Below, piece after piece: positions 9,368 to 19,087 of a stretch of DNA of 64,000 nt. The notes under the pieces were generated by a model. It was not told where the DNA came from, did no database searches, and saw only the letters and a list, made by a program, of their open reading frames with translations. A program made the position numbers and the translations under genes. Within the stretch, counting starts at the first letter, position 1, and every line of letters begins with the position of its first letter. The stretch is from Marinobacter sp. (GTDB taxonomy: Bacteria; Pseudomonadota; Gammaproteobacteria; Pseudomonadales; Oleiphilaceae): positions 124,001 through 188,000 of the forward strand of contig JAGYIS010000005.1 in assembly GCA_018402255.1 (NCBI GenBank), read 5' to 3'.

Positions 9368-9381
9368 TTTGCTGCCGTTGG

Positions 9382-10683
9382 TCAGGCCAGCAAGACGGTC
9401 AGGCCAACGGCAACAGCACTGGCGGCGGACAACGCGATCAGCGACAACGCCAGGCTCCACCGCAAGGACGCATCCCGGGCGCGATAACCGGTCAACCGTT
9501 CCATGATCAGGGCATTGGCCGCAAACGGGGTGCCGAATGCCGTGATACCCCAGCCGGTGACGATGGCAAAGCCCAGCCCCAGCACAGCGCCAGGTGGCCA
9601 CGCTGGCCCCAGGATACCGCCAATCAAGGTACCGGTGAGGATCGGGTTGGCACCAGCCAGCCCAGCCAGAAAGAAACTCCAGGGCACCAATGCCGCCAGT
9701 ATCGGCCACGCCCAGCCCGGCAAGCCCATATCGCCGTCCACCTGCCCCAGCACTACTGCGCTGATCACCGAACCAATGAAAGCGGAACCACCCACAATGG
9801 CCAGTTCGTTACTGACGTTGGCCATAGTAGGTGGTCTCGGGGTGTTACCCGCAAACAAGGACAGGGCCCAGCCAATAATGACCGCCGCCAGGCAGCTCAG
9901 GGTAACCGAACGGGCGTAGCTGAGTTGGTAAACATGGCTGAACAGGAACACCCCGATGCAGATACCCAGGATAATGCCGCCAAACCGCAACCATGCTGCA
10001 GCACCGGCACTGTCTGCTGACCCGGTTGCAAGCTGCGATTCTGGCTCACGCCAGAGAAAACCAGCCAGAAGCACCAGCATGGCAAACGGCAGTGAAAGGC
10101 TGATGAGCTGAGCGCCGCCAAGCGTTGGCAGAAGCGTCAATGTCAGCGCTACAGAGATGGATAACGGCGACCAGATTGGCGAGACACCGAAGCCTCGGAG
10201 CACAGCCCGGGTGCTGTTACGAGTAGCGGCAGAATCGCCCGAATGGCGAATTCGCTCGGAGATCAGACTGCCAACCACCGCCACCGAACCGAAGTTGAGC
10301 GGAACCGACACCAGCGCCGTGCCGAACGCCAGGCTTGCGTAACGGGTACCCGGCTTGCCGCTGAACAGACTGGTGGAGATTCGCTGAAGATCCCGGGAAC
10401 CGGCCAAAACCGAAGACAGCAACATCACCGACAGAATCAGCCCGGCCAAACGGGTCATATTCCCGGCCGCCACTTCCAGCAATCCGGGGTCACGACCGAA
10501 AGCAAAGGCCATCGCCAGTACCGCCACCGAAAATACTGCACGAGGCACCCGGCGCATGTCCTGCCAGCCAAGACTGACCGCCAGACTTACGGCCACTGCG
10601 CCCAGAAATGCCATACCCGGCAGGGTCGCCAGTACGGCAGCAATCAGGGCAACGTAGGCCAGTGCAGATCGGAGTGTGGACAC
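9382..10683 (-). CDS. Polytopic inner-membrane protein, possible ion-transporter-superfamily permease
   Basis: A 433-residue protein made almost wholly of hydrophobic segments, about 10-12 TM helices. Two similar halves seem to carry small-residue turns, such as FGVSPIWSPLSIS in the first and GLAGANPILTGTLIGGILGP in the second. This re-entrant-loop style is typical of the ion transporter (IT) superfamily of anion permeases. I do not recognise a precise family and no substrate can be given. It stands alone on the minus strand, with the flavin monooxygenase gene upstream. Confidence 0.55.
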   Translation of the reverse strand: MSTLRSALAYVALIAAVLATLPGMAFLGAVAVSLAVSLGWQDMRRVPRAVFSVAVLAMAFAFGRDPGLLEVAAGNMTRLAGLILSVMLLSSVLAGSRDLQRISTSLFSGKPGTRYASLAFGTALVSVPLNFGSVAVVGSLISERIRHSGDSAATRNSTRAVLRGFGVSPIWSPLSISVALTLTLLPTLGGAQLISLSLPFAMLVLLAGFLWREPESQLATGSADSAGAAAWLRFGGIILGICIGVFLFSHVYQLSYARSVTLSCLAAVIIGWALSLFAGNTPRPPTMANVSNELAIVGGSAFIGSVISAVVLGQVDGDMGLPGWAWPILAALVPWSFFLAGLAGANPILTGTLIGGILGPAWPPGAVLGLGFAIVTGWGITAFGTPFAANALIMERLTGYRARDASLRWSLALSLIALSAASAVAVGLTVLLA

Positions 10684-10796
10684 AGCAAGGTTCCCGCCAG
10701 ATCAGTCATGTAGCATGGTAACCTGCCATGTTAAGGAACCTATCTACCCAGCGCTATCCGCAATTATGGGGATACCCTGTACCCATAGCTGCCTGC

Positions 10797-12325
10797 TCAG
10801 GCCCCGAACAAGGCCGAGCGCAGCGGTTTCAGGAAGCCCGCCTTTTCCGGGCTCACCTGCTGGCTGCGCCGACCATCAAACTCCAGATAGCCGTCCTCAA
10901 TCGACTCAAAGCGTAAAACCTTCACGTCTTTCAAATAGTTCTGGCTGGCTTTCCAGGGGCCGTGAGTGCCCTGCCTGGGCAATCGATCTGCTGCCCGCTT
11001 GATGTAACCCGCGTCCAGGGAGCCCATAACGGTATCCTCACCCAGACTGTTTTCCGTATCCCGGGGCACCGCCACGCGGTAGTCGTTCCGATCCATGTGG
11101 TTGATCAAACGACACAGGTATTCACTGGCGATATCCGCCTTGAGGGTCCAGGAAATGTTGGTGTAGCCGAAGATCATACCGGCATTGGGCATGCCCTCGA
11201 TCATCACGTTTTTGTAGACCACCTTGTCCTTCAATACCACGCTCTGGCCATCGACTGTGGGCGTGATGCCTCCCAGCATCTGAATTTCCAGACCCGTGGC
11301 CGGGATGATGATGTCGGCCGTCAACTCTTCGCCGGATTTCAGGCGAATACCGGTTTCGGTGAAGGTGTCGATGTGATCGGTCTTGATCGACGCCGTACCG
11401 GCTTTGATGGCGTCAAACAGGTCACCGTCTTTCACCACACACAGACGCTGATCCCAGGGGTTATAGTCTGGCGTGAAGTGGCGCATGTCGGCCTTGCCTT
11501 TCAATTGCCGGCGAATGACCGACAGGAACAAGCGGCGCATGGCCTTCGGGCTCTTGCGGGAACGCTCATACAGCAGACGCGAGATCGAGATGTTCCGGGC
11601 CCGGGTCAGCCGGTATGCGGCTTTCTCAGGCAACACCTTCTGCAGTGCCAGCGTTACCTTGTCGTTGGAAGGCAAAGGCATCAGGTAGGTGGGCGAGCGC
11701 TGCAGCATCGTCACGTGGCCGGCTTTCTCAGCCATGGTGGGCACCAGACGTAATGGCGGTCGCGCCACTGCCAATCACCACCACCTTCTTGCCGGTGTAA
11801 TCCAGATTCTCCGGCCAGTGCTGTGGGTGCACCACCTGGCCCTTGAAGCGCTGCTCGCCGGGAAAATCAGGCTTGTAGCCCTGATCGTAGTTGTAGTAGC
11901 CGGTGCATCCCACCAGAAAACTGGCTGTGTAGGTTTCAACCTCACCGGTCTTCTCGTTCTCAGCCGTCAGCTTCCAGCATTTTTCATCGCTGGACCAGTC
12001 GGCGGTCTTAACCGACACACCGTATCGAATGTGTCTTTCCACATCGTTTTCCTGGGCGGTGTCGGCCACGTACTGTTTGATGGAGGCGCCGTCTGCCAGC
12101 ACTTTGGCACCGGTCCAGGGCCGGAAGTTGTAACCAAAGGTGAACATGTCGGAATCGGAGCGAATGCCGGGATAACGAAACAGATCCCAGGTGCCCCCCA
12201 GCGATTGCCGGCGCTCGAGAATGGCGAAGCGCTTGCCCAGCACACTCCCGCTTCAGATGGCAAGCCATGCCAATGCCGGAAACGCCGGCGCCGATGATCA
12301 GAACGTCATAGTGTTGGTGGCTCAT
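10797..12325 (-). CDS. FAD-dependent Baeyer-Villiger-type monooxygenase, two frame breaks
   Basis: Three frames join into one enzyme of about 508 residues. It opens MSHQHYDVLIIGAGVSGIG (FAD site), continues with RRQSLGGTWDLFRYPGIRSDSD and a second nucleotide site VVVIGSGATA, and ends near 10797. The pattern fits class B flavin monooxygenases such as EthA, which oxidise ketones to esters with NADPH and oxygen. One break near 12230 disappears if GGG becomes GG (giving ECAGKRFAILERR). The other near 11751 disappears if one T is removed (giving GATAITLVPTMAEKAG). Two corrections restore normal length, so errors are more likely than true inactivation. Confidence 0.8.
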
Positions 12326-12449
12326 GTCAGGTATCTCCCGGGCTTATCTTTGTTATCAATACCCTCTAAGGTACGCCCGTCACTTTAGGCTGCAATTGGC
12401 CCTGGCCTCCCTGAATCGCCGTAAGGACAGCCAAAAGCCAAAACGCGGC

Positions 12450-12992
12450 CTAGGTTTCAACCCCGGGATACTTCTTACGGATTCGATACAGCCGGTAAAT
12501 GGTAATGACGTTGGTCACCAGCACGATGGCCTCGGCCAGAATACCGCCCACCGAGCCAATCACAATGTTGTTCAGCATCCAGCAGAACGCAGCCAACCCC
12601 AGCACAAGTCGCAGCGGAATTCCCCTGAGCAGGAACATGCCGATAGTACCCAGTATGGCCGCCGCCAGCGGAAACACATCGGTAGCGGTTCTCCAGGTAG
12701 CCCAAGCCACCAGCGCATTAACCATCAACATTGCCGCCATGATTGCCCAATTACCCTGATACTTCCTGGCCAGGGCGATGCGCACAATCACCAACACCGT
12801 CAACGCAGCAGCGGTCCAGCTCTCGAAGAAGGCGAACATCAGGGCAAAAGCGACGTTGGCGGAGATCAACAGCACCATCAGCCGGTCGTCGTTCTTGTTG
12901 GCAAAGCCGGCAACGCAGAAGGCCAGCGCCACTAGACCAAAGAACTGGCCGAGACTGTCGGTAAGGCTGAGTGAGATCATCAATTCCGGCAT
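12450..12992 (-). CDS. YgjV-family inner membrane protein
   Basis: A 180-residue protein with about six TM helices, including the stretch GTIGMFLLRGIPLRLVLGLAAFCWMLNNIVIGSVGGI and a short basic tail. The layout and the W.LNN..IGS.GG motif match the YgjV (bacterial inner membrane protein) family, whose function is not established. The ATG at 12992 is preferred; an in-frame upstream start would reach into the preceding gene. It follows the periplasmic binding protein gene on the same strand with a short gap and could be co-transcribed. Confidence 0.65.
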   Translation of the reverse strand: MPELMISLSLTDSLGQFFGLVALAFCVAGFANKNDDRLMVLLISANVAFALMFAFFESWTAAALTVLVIVRIALARKYQGNWAIMAAMLMVNALVAWATWRTATDVFPLAAAILGTIGMFLLRGIPLRLVLGLAAFCWMLNNIVIGSVGGILAEAIVLVTNVITIYRLYRIRKKYPGVET

Positions 12993-13029
12993 AGGAATTC
13001 CGTGAAGCCCAGAAAAAGGAGGGAGTGCC

Positions 13030-14184
13030 TTATTGGCGAACCAACTGTTTACCACCGCCCTGCTGGATAAGCCCGGACGCAAACTGATCCATTAATTGGT
13101 CAGCGCTGAAGTCCTGTTTTCTCAGCAGTGGATTGAGCACGCGACTGAATTGCCGGAAATCGAGGGCTTTCCAGTTTTCCGGCGCCAGCATTCGCTCGAC
13201 CAAATGCACATTGTCGGCTGTTGCTGGCTCAAACTGATAGCGTAAGGCCGCCGATGCCTGCCCCTCAGCAAAGTCGTAACCATGGTGGTAATCGTGAACC
13301 AGCAACAGGGCGAGACCTCCACCCATAAAATGGCGACCAAGACTCGCCGTCAGATCGCCCCGATGAATGGCCGCCAACGCCCTGGGCTCCCAGTCTACAC
13401 CACCAACAATCACATCCTCGCCGGGCGTCCGGCCAGCCTTTCTGGCGGCCTCAATGGCGCCAAGCGCCATCCCATCACTGGCATTCCAGATCGCTGTGGT
13501 CTGCGGATAGCGCCGGAACAAGACCGACATTTTTTCGCTGGCCTGCTGCTCGCTCCACTCAGCGAGCACCAACTGCAAGAGCTGACCTTTACCTACAGTG
13601 GTGGCATCCAGCAAACCCTGGTTACGATCCCTGGCGGCCGAAGAATCCTGTGTTCCGGTCAATGCAACCATCGGCACCGGCTCCCCGGCCTCAACCAAAC
13701 CTCTTTCGACAGCCCGACGCTCCAACAGCTTGGCCAAAGTTCGGCCGGCCTCCACATTGTCAGGCACCACATGACCAATCCAGCTGTCAAGCGTCTCTCT
13801 GGGCATACCCACTGCCACCCTTGTAGTCTCGGGCACATCGGTATTGAAAGAGAAGACTTTCACACCCTGCCCCTGGGCCTGCTCGAGTATCTGCGTGGTG
13901 ACCAGCTCCTTGCACATGATGATCAGATAATCCGGCTTTTCTTCAGCGGTAAGGATTTGCTGAGCCTTGCGCAAATAGCTGAACCGGTGCCTGTCGGTAT
14001 CGAACTGAACCTCAAGGTCAACATCCAGATCAACCGCCACCTGCTCCATAAAGCCCGCTACCATCTGCCAGAAACGGGAATCGTCTGGAGACAGGAACGC
14101 TACGCTTGGCCGTGTGCCTGCATCGGCCACTCGCCAAAGGGAGCAAAAAATGAGACTGATCACCAGGACTGCGCGTAATGCCAT
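13030..14184 (-). CDS. Type 1 periplasmic binding protein (sugar-binding-like)
   Basis: A 384-residue exported protein. The signal peptide from ATG 14184 (MALRAVLVISLIFCSLWRVADA) is followed by PSVAFLSPDDSRFWQMVAGFMEQVA, a first strand-helix unit like RbsB/LuxP proteins. Later IIMCKELVTTQILEQAQGQGVKVFSFNTD and AIWNASDGMALGAIEAARKAGR are standard family blocks. No permease or ATPase gene is beside it, so it may serve a distant transporter or act as a ligand-sensing partner of a membrane receptor. The ligand is unknown. A longer open frame to 14232 lacks signal-peptide character. Confidence 0.75.
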   Translation of the reverse strand: MALRAVLVISLIFCSLWRVADAGTRPSVAFLSPDDSRFWQMVAGFMEQVAVDLDVDLEVQFDTDRHRFSYLRKAQQILTAEEKPDYLIIMCKELVTTQILEQAQGQGVKVFSFNTDVPETTRVAVGMPRETLDSWIGHVVPDNVEAGRTLAKLLERRAVERGLVEAGEPVPMVALTGTQDSSAARDRNQGLLDATTVGKGQLLQLVLAEWSEQQASEKMSVLFRRYPQTTAIWNASDGMALGAIEAARKAGRTPGEDVIVGGVDWEPRALAAIHRGDLTASLGRHFMGGGLALLLVHDYHHGYDFAEGQASAALRYQFEPATADNVHLVERMLAPENWKALDFRQFSRVLNPLLRKQDFSADQLMDQFASGLIQQGGGKQLVRQ

Positions 14185-14373
14185 GTAATTCCCTAACCGT
14201 TGGCGTTTCTGGTCGTTCAGTATAACGAACATTCCAATATACGAACCCCAGAGAACACCAACTCAATCACAACCGGTACTGAAGGTCAGCGGAATTGGCG
14301 GATAAAGTCATTGCCCATAGCTTGCTAACCGGGAGATTATCGTTCAATCATGCGCCAATGCCGGAAGATCACC

Positions 14374-15042
14374 ATGGAAAACTACCTCAAGCCCACCGAG
14401 TTCTTCGATTACGACAAGCCGGAAGTCAAAGCCTGGATTGGCCAGCAACTTGAGGGGGTGGCCAATGAACCGGTAGATCAGGCCAAGGCGTTGTACCTGG
14501 CGGTCAGAGACAGCGTTCACTACAACCCTTACGTGTTCCAGACCGACCGGCGCACTCTGTCCGCCAGCTATGCCCTGGAAAGTCGGGAAAGCTACTGCAT
14601 TCCCAAAGCAGTGTTGTTAGGTGCCGCCGCTCGCGCCATCGGCATTCCCAGCCGTCTGGGCCTGGCAGATGTGCGCAATCACCTGTCCAGCCCGAAGCTC
14701 ATTGAATGGCTGCAATCTGACATCTTCCGCATGCATGGTTTTATTGAGCTGTACCTGAACGGTCGATGGGTGAAAGCCACTCCCGCCTTTAACCAGCAGC
14801 TGTGTGACATGATGAAAGTAGAGCCCCTGGAGTTTGATGGCGTGACCGATTCGGTATTCCAGGAATTCACGGAAGACGGCCAGGCCCACATGGAGTACAT
14901 CAACGACCACGGCGTGTTTGACGACGTGCCCTTCGACTTTATCGTCGACGGAGTGCGTGCCGCCTATGGCCATCTGTTTACCGAAGAAGGGCAGCCGGCC
15001 CAGGTTAAAAGCAGCCTGGAGCAGGACTTCTTCAAAAACTAG
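14374..15042 (+). CDS. Transglutaminase-like cysteine protein
   Basis: A 222-residue cytoplasmic protein with the transglutaminase-like triad pattern: Cys in ESYCIPKAVLLGAAARAIGIPSRLG, His in MHGFIELYLNGRWVKATPAFN and a following acidic/polar residue. Such proteins cut peptide or amide bonds. No signal peptide or membrane segment is present. The ATG at 14374 has GGAAG upstream; an earlier in-frame ATG at 14350 lacks a ribosome site. It is divergent from the binding protein gene and ends at a strong terminator shared with ahpF. Confidence 0.78.
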   Translation: MENYLKPTEFFDYDKPEVKAWIGQQLEGVANEPVDQAKALYLAVRDSVHYNPYVFQTDRRTLSASYALESRESYCIPKAVLLGAAARAIGIPSRLGLADVRNHLSSPKLIEWLQSDIFRMHGFIELYLNGRWVKATPAFNQQLCDMMKVEPLEFDGVTDSVFQEFTEDGQAHMEYINDHGVFDDVPFDFIVDGVRAAYGHLFTEEGQPAQVKSSLEQDFFKN

Positions 15043-15052
15043 GGGCATAGCC

Positions 15053-15090
15053 AAAAAAAACCGATACCTGCGTCCTACAGGTATCGGTTT
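15053..15090. terminator. Bidirectional rho-independent terminator
   Basis: The stem CCGATACCTG/CAGGTATCGG with a 7-base loop is preceded by eight A and followed by TTT, so it works for both the transglutaminase-like gene and ahpF, which converge here. Confidence 0.9.
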
Positions 15091-15129
15091 CAGGGGTCAG
15101 CCCGAATGCATCAGGCTTGTGTGAACAAC

Positions 15130-16695
15130 TTACTCCGCCGAATTCCGAATCAGGAAGTCGAAGGCACTCAGGGCGGCCTTGGAGCCTTCGCCCATAGAAA
15201 TCACAATCTGCTTGTACGGTACCGTGGTCACATCGCCGGCGGCAAACACGCCCGGAATCGACGTTTCGTTACGGTCATTTACGATGATCTCACCGTGCTG
15301 GCTCAGTTCGATATCCCCTTTCAGCCACTCCGTGTTTGGTACCAGGCCGATCTGAACGAACACACCTTCCAGTGACACCTGGTGGGATTCACCAGTGTTA
15401 CGGTCGGTGTAAATCAAACCATTGACCTTGCCGTTGTCACCGGTGATCTCAGTGGTCTGGCCAGAGGTGATGATTTCAACGTTCTTCAGACTGCGCAGTT
15501 TTTTCTGCAACACGTCGTCAGCACGCATTTCCGCACCAAACTCGATCAGCGTCACGTGACCAACAATGCCCGCCAGGTCGATGGCCGCTTCAACACCGGA
15601 GTTACCACCACCAATGACTGCCACACGCTTGCCTTTGAACAGCGGGCCGTCACAGTGCGGGCAGTAAGCCACGCCCTTGTTGCGGTACTCTTCTTCACCC
15701 GGCACACCCATCTGGCGCCAGCGGGCACCGGTCGACAGAATCACCGTGCGGGATTTCAAAGACGCGCCGTTCGCCAGACGCACTTCGTGCAGACCGCCAG
15801 TTTGCGCAGCCGGAATCAACTTCTCGGCCTGCTGCATGTTCATGATGTCGACTTCGCATTCTTTAACGTTCTGCTCCATGGCCGCGACCAGCTTCGGGCC
15901 TTCGGTGTAAGGCACAGAAATCAGGTTCTCAATACCCATGGTGTCAGCTACCTGGCCGCCGAAACGCTCAGCCGCCACGCCGGTCGCGATGCCTTTACGG
16001 GAGGCATAGATCGCTGCCGCGGCGCCGGCAGGGCCACCGCCGATGATCAGCACTTCAAAGTTACCTTTCTGGTTGATCTTCTCAGCCTCTTTGGCGCCGG
16101 CGTTGGTGTCCAGCCGAGCCACGATTTCTTCCAGCGTCATCCGGCCTTGGCCCCAGGGCTCACCATTCATGTAAACACTGGGCACCGCCATTACTTCACG
16201 CTTTTCTACTTCGTCCTGGAACAGCGCGCCGTCGATAGAGGTGTGTTTGACCTTCGGGTTCAACACGCTCATCAGGTTCAGCGCCTGCACCACGTCCGGG
16301 CAGTTCTGGCACGACAGCGAGTAGTAGGTTTCAAACTCCAAATCGCCATCCAGCCCCTGGATCTGCTCGATCACGTCCTGAGACGCCTTGGACGGATGAC
16401 CACCCACCTGAAGCAGTGCCAGTACCAGCGACGTGAATTCGTGGCCCATGGGAATACCGGCAAACCGGACACCAATATCAGTACCCACACGATTGATCGC
16501 GAAGGACGGACGACGCACGTCGGCCGAATCCTCAGTGCGCAGGCTGATTTTGTCGGACATCGGCTCAAGCTCTTCCAGCAGCGCCTTGAGTTCCTGAGAC
16601 TTGGCGCTGTCGTCGTAGGCTGCCACCAGTTCAATCGAGTGCTGCAGCTTTTCCATGTACGCCTTCAACTGTCCTTTGATATTGGCATCCAACAT
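15130..16695 (-). CDS. ahpF: Alkyl hydroperoxide reductase subunit F
   Basis: A 521-residue flavoprotein disulfide reductase that passes electrons from NADH to AhpC. The N-terminal double thioredoxin-like domain carries CQNC (Cys129, Cys132). The thioredoxin-reductase-like core has the FAD motif [14 protein letters not shown], the redox centre CPHCDG and a C-terminal FAD motif GVFAAGDVT. Length and motifs match E. coli AhpF. It lies downstream of ahpC, but a terminator and a candidate OxyR site lie between them, so it probably has its own promoter. Confidence 0.96.
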   Translation of the reverse strand: MLDANIKGQLKAYMEKLQHSIELVAAYDDSAKSQELKALLEELEPMSDKISLRTEDSADVRRPSFAINRVGTDIGVRFAGIPMGHEFTSLVLALLQVGGHPSKASQDVIEQIQGLDGDLEFETYYSLSCQNCPDVVQALNLMSVLNPKVKHTSIDGALFQDEVEKREVMAVPSVYMNGEPWGQGRMTLEEIVARLDTNAGAKEAEKINQKGNFEVLIIGGGPAGAAAAIYASRKGIATGVAAERFGGQVADTMGIENLISVPYTEGPKLVAAMEQNVKECEVDIMNMQQAEKLIPAAQTGGLHEVRLANGASLKSRTVILSTGARWRQMGVPGEEEYRNKGVAYCPHCDGPLFKGKRVAVIGGGNSGVEAAIDLAGIVGHVTLIEFGAEMRADDVLQKKLRSLKNVEIITSGQTTEITGDNGKVNGLIYTDRNTGESHQVSLEGVFVQIGLVPNTEWLKGDIELSQHGEIIVNDRNETSIPGVFAAGDVTTVPYKQIVISMGEGSKAALSAFDFLIRNSAE

Positions 16696-16819
16696 GTGCG
16701 GTCTTCCCCTTAATGTCGTGAAACTAACTTTCTGAATTCAATAATGAATCGTGAAATAAGATGGAGCTAAGATAAGCGCTACCAAGACTTTGCTCAAATT
16801 GATTGATGCAAACTATTTG

Positions 16820-16834
16820 ATAGCTCTTTGCTAT
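16820..16834. promoter_or_regulatory. Candidate OxyR site upstream of ahpF
   Basis: ATAG-N7-CTAT matches one OxyR half-operator exactly. It lies 125 bases before the ahpF start and beyond the ahpC terminator. A second, properly phased half-site is not clear, so this is a candidate only. Confidence 0.5.
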
Positions 16835-16864
16835 ACGATTCAGAAAAAGCGATTAATAAATACG

Positions 16865-16890
16865 AAAAAGGCCCGCAATGCGGGCCTTTC
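16865..16890 (-). terminator. Terminator between ahpC and ahpF
   Basis: On the minus strand, a 10-bp stem AAAGGCCCGC/GCGGGCCTTT with loop ATT is followed by further T. It lies just past the ahpC stop and would end or attenuate ahpC transcription before ahpF. Confidence 0.85.
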
Positions 16891-16917
16891 TGATCAGCTT
16901 CACCGTAAAGGAGAACC

Positions 16918-17481
16918 TTAGATCTTGCCTACCAGGTCCAGAGACGGAGCCAGTGTGGCCTCGCCTTCTTTCCACTTGGCCGGGCATACTTCGCCAGGAT
17001 GGTTGCGAACGTACTGAGCGGCTTTCACCTTGCGCATCAGGTCGTCTGCATCACGGCCAATGCCTTCAGCAGTAATTTCCATCGCCTGGATAACGCCATC
17101 CGGATCGATCAGGAAGGTGGCACGGTCTGCCAGGCCCTGGCCTTCACGCATAACACCAAAGTTGTTGGTGATGGTGCCGGTCTGGTCGCCTACCATGAAG
17201 TAGTTGATTTTGCCGATGGTGTCAGAGCTGTCGTGCCATGCTTTGTGGGTGAAGTGCGTGTCGGTAGACACAGAGAATACTTCAACGCCCAGCTTTTGCA
17301 GTTCTTCGTACTTGTCTGCCACGTCGCCCAGCTCGGTCGGGCATACGAAGGTGAAGTCAGCCGGGTAGAAGAAGAATACTGACCACTTGCCCTTAACATC
17401 GGCTTCGGAGATTTCTACGAACTCGCCCTGCTTGAATGCGGTGGCGTTGAACGGTTTGATTTCGCTGTTAACGATACCCAT
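16918..17481 (-). CDS. ahpC: Alkyl hydroperoxide reductase subunit C (peroxiredoxin)
   Basis: A 187-residue typical 2-Cys peroxiredoxin that reduces hydrogen and organic peroxides. The peroxidatic Cys47 is in FVCPTE and the resolving Cys is in GEVCPAKW near residue 167. The sequence follows E. coli AhpC closely (start [16 protein letters not shown]). The start is preceded on the minus strand by an AGGAG-like site (CAGGAGTTATTCTGAAATG). A candidate OxyR half-site lies about 105 bases upstream. Confidence 0.97.
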   Translation of the reverse strand: MGIVNSEIKPFNATAFKQGEFVEISEADVKGKWSVFFFYPADFTFVCPTELGDVADKYEELQKLGVEVFSVSTDTHFTHKAWHDSSDTIGKINYFMVGDQTGTITNNFGVMREGQGLADRATFLIDPDGVIQAMEITAEGIGRDADDLMRKVKAAQYVRNHPGEVCPAKWKEGEATLAPSLDLVGKI

Positions 17482-17584
17482 TTCAGAATAACTCCTGTTG
17501 GTTCATTTGGGTTTAGGCTTGAAAACGGTGCACAAGATACGACTTTGGCCTACTGTGTGAAAATTGATTATTTCCAAACACTGG

Positions 17585-17599
17585 ATAGACTTAGGCTAT
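17585..17599. promoter_or_regulatory. Candidate OxyR site upstream of ahpC
   Basis: ATAG-N7-CTAT (ATAGACTTAGGCTAT) matches the OxyR half-operator and lies about 105 bases before the ahpC start. The second half-site is weak at best. Confidence 0.5.
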
Positions 17600-17628
17600 C
17601 TACGAATGCCTTTAATAACAATGGGGCC

Positions 17629-18846
17629 TTATCCCGCAAGTTCAATCTTTCGGAAATCCAGAATATTCTCCCGGGGTGACGATTTAATGGCAGCCACCTC
17701 GGCCCGCTTATTCACCAGAATGTAGGCAAAACAAGTAAAGTAAAGGGCGATCACCAGTGCCCCAACCCACTGGATACGCAGGAAATCCAGCTGAAACAGC
17801 ATGGTCAGCATCACCATAATGCCGAAATTCACGATCACGTAATTCATTCGGCCCATGCGCCGGGCCGTCAGGTTCAGGTTGTCGGTGTAAAGGCGAATCA
17901 GTGAATCCAATGAGTTCACCACCATCAGGACCCCCACCGAAATCATCGCCAGGTTGGTGAGTGCCGCGATTTTCAGTCCCTCGGCATGGTAATGGAACAG
18001 GACCGAGAACCACACACCGATCGCAATGGACGGCACCACGAGCATGGCAATCAGCAACTGCCAGGTTTTGATGCCACTGACAAAACGGGCGGTGAACTGG
18101 CCGATCATGATGCTCCAGGAGAACCACCAGAACAGGTAGAACTCATGGTAGTCATTGATAGGCAGGGCAAATCGGTGAAGGTTAGTAAAATACTCACCCA
18201 GCATGCCTGCGGTGCCAAAGAAATCCGCCGGTGAGCCCTTACCCATGGCAAAAGCCCGCAGCCACATGCCGGCAATCAGGGCGATGAACAGCATACTGGA
18301 GCCAATGCTCAGAATACGCACATATTTGATCTTGGAACTGGAATACACCGCCAGGGCAATGGCCGCAAACACGATCACATAGAACGCCGGCATCACGGTT
18401 TCACCGTCGCCCAACTGGGGCAGATACCAGGGCAGGTTCACCAGCAACAGGTACGCAGTGAAGGCGCAGGTACCGATAATCACCAAGTTATTGATGATTT
18501 TCACCACCGGGATTTCAAAAAACTTCACCCTCGGCTCGATAATGGCGAAGTAGAAACAGGTCAGGAAGTAGAACCCCCAGATCAGAAAAGCCCAGAAACC
18601 GAACTCGATGGCCAAGGGGTTGGCGAATCCGTACTCCGGGCTGGCAGAAAGATCGGCGTAGCTGCCGAACTCAGTCAGCGGGAACATGATCAGCCCCACA
18701 TCCAGGCCTGATGTGAACAGAATGGCAATGAACGTCAGGGTGCGAACCGGCGTTACGCCGATGCACTGGACATCCCACCATTTGTACAGAATCAGGGCAA
18801 TGGCGGCGAAGGTGAAGATCAGGCCTGTGGATAACCAGAGTGTCAT
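17629..18846 (-). CDS. Short BCCT-like betaine/choline transporter
   Basis: A 405-residue membrane protein with about 11-12 TM helices. The central block YLFWWFSWSIMIGQFTARFVSG resembles the BCCT core, where [20 protein letters not shown] is typical, and is followed by the expected LLIAMLVVPSIAIGVWFSV. BCCT carriers import choline, carnitine or betaine with Na+ or H+. At 405 residues it is shorter than usual BCCT proteins (about 500-700) and lacks the long C-terminal regulatory tail. It lies 241 bases downstream of betA, so choline uptake for the bet pathway is the likely role. Confidence 0.75.
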   Translation of the reverse strand: MTLWLSTGLIFTFAAIALILYKWWDVQCIGVTPVRTLTFIAILFTSGLDVGLIMFPLTEFGSYADLSASPEYGFANPLAIEFGFWAFLIWGFYFLTCFYFAIIEPRVKFFEIPVVKIINNLVIIGTCAFTAYLLLVNLPWYLPQLGDGETVMPAFYVIVFAAIALAVYSSSKIKYVRILSIGSSMLFIALIAGMWLRAFAMGKGSPADFFGTAGMLGEYFTNLHRFALPINDYHEFYLFWWFSWSIMIGQFTARFVSGIKTWQLLIAMLVVPSIAIGVWFSVLFHYHAEGLKIAALTNLAMISVGVLMVVNSLDSLIRLYTDNLNLTARRMGRMNYVIVNFGIMVMLTMLFQLDFLRIQWVGALVIALYFTCFAYILVNKRAEVAAIKSSPRENILDFRKIELAG

Positions 18847-19087
18847 GCGCTGAGCCTCCGGTTGGTTGTTTTCAGTTTAATGCACAGCATGGGTGTTCCT
18901 CCTCTACTTTTTAAGCGCTGCTTAATTCGAATCGGACACAAACCCCCGCGTTTTCTTCTCGTTACGGGCCAGGACTTGCCTATCTGACGCCCAGGAAACG
19001 GCCAGCACAGCCGTCGCGTTGATAGGGAAATCCTGATGGTTTGCTAACCCCGGAGGCCTTGCGCCCCCGGGGCCGGGGCTTCGGGCG

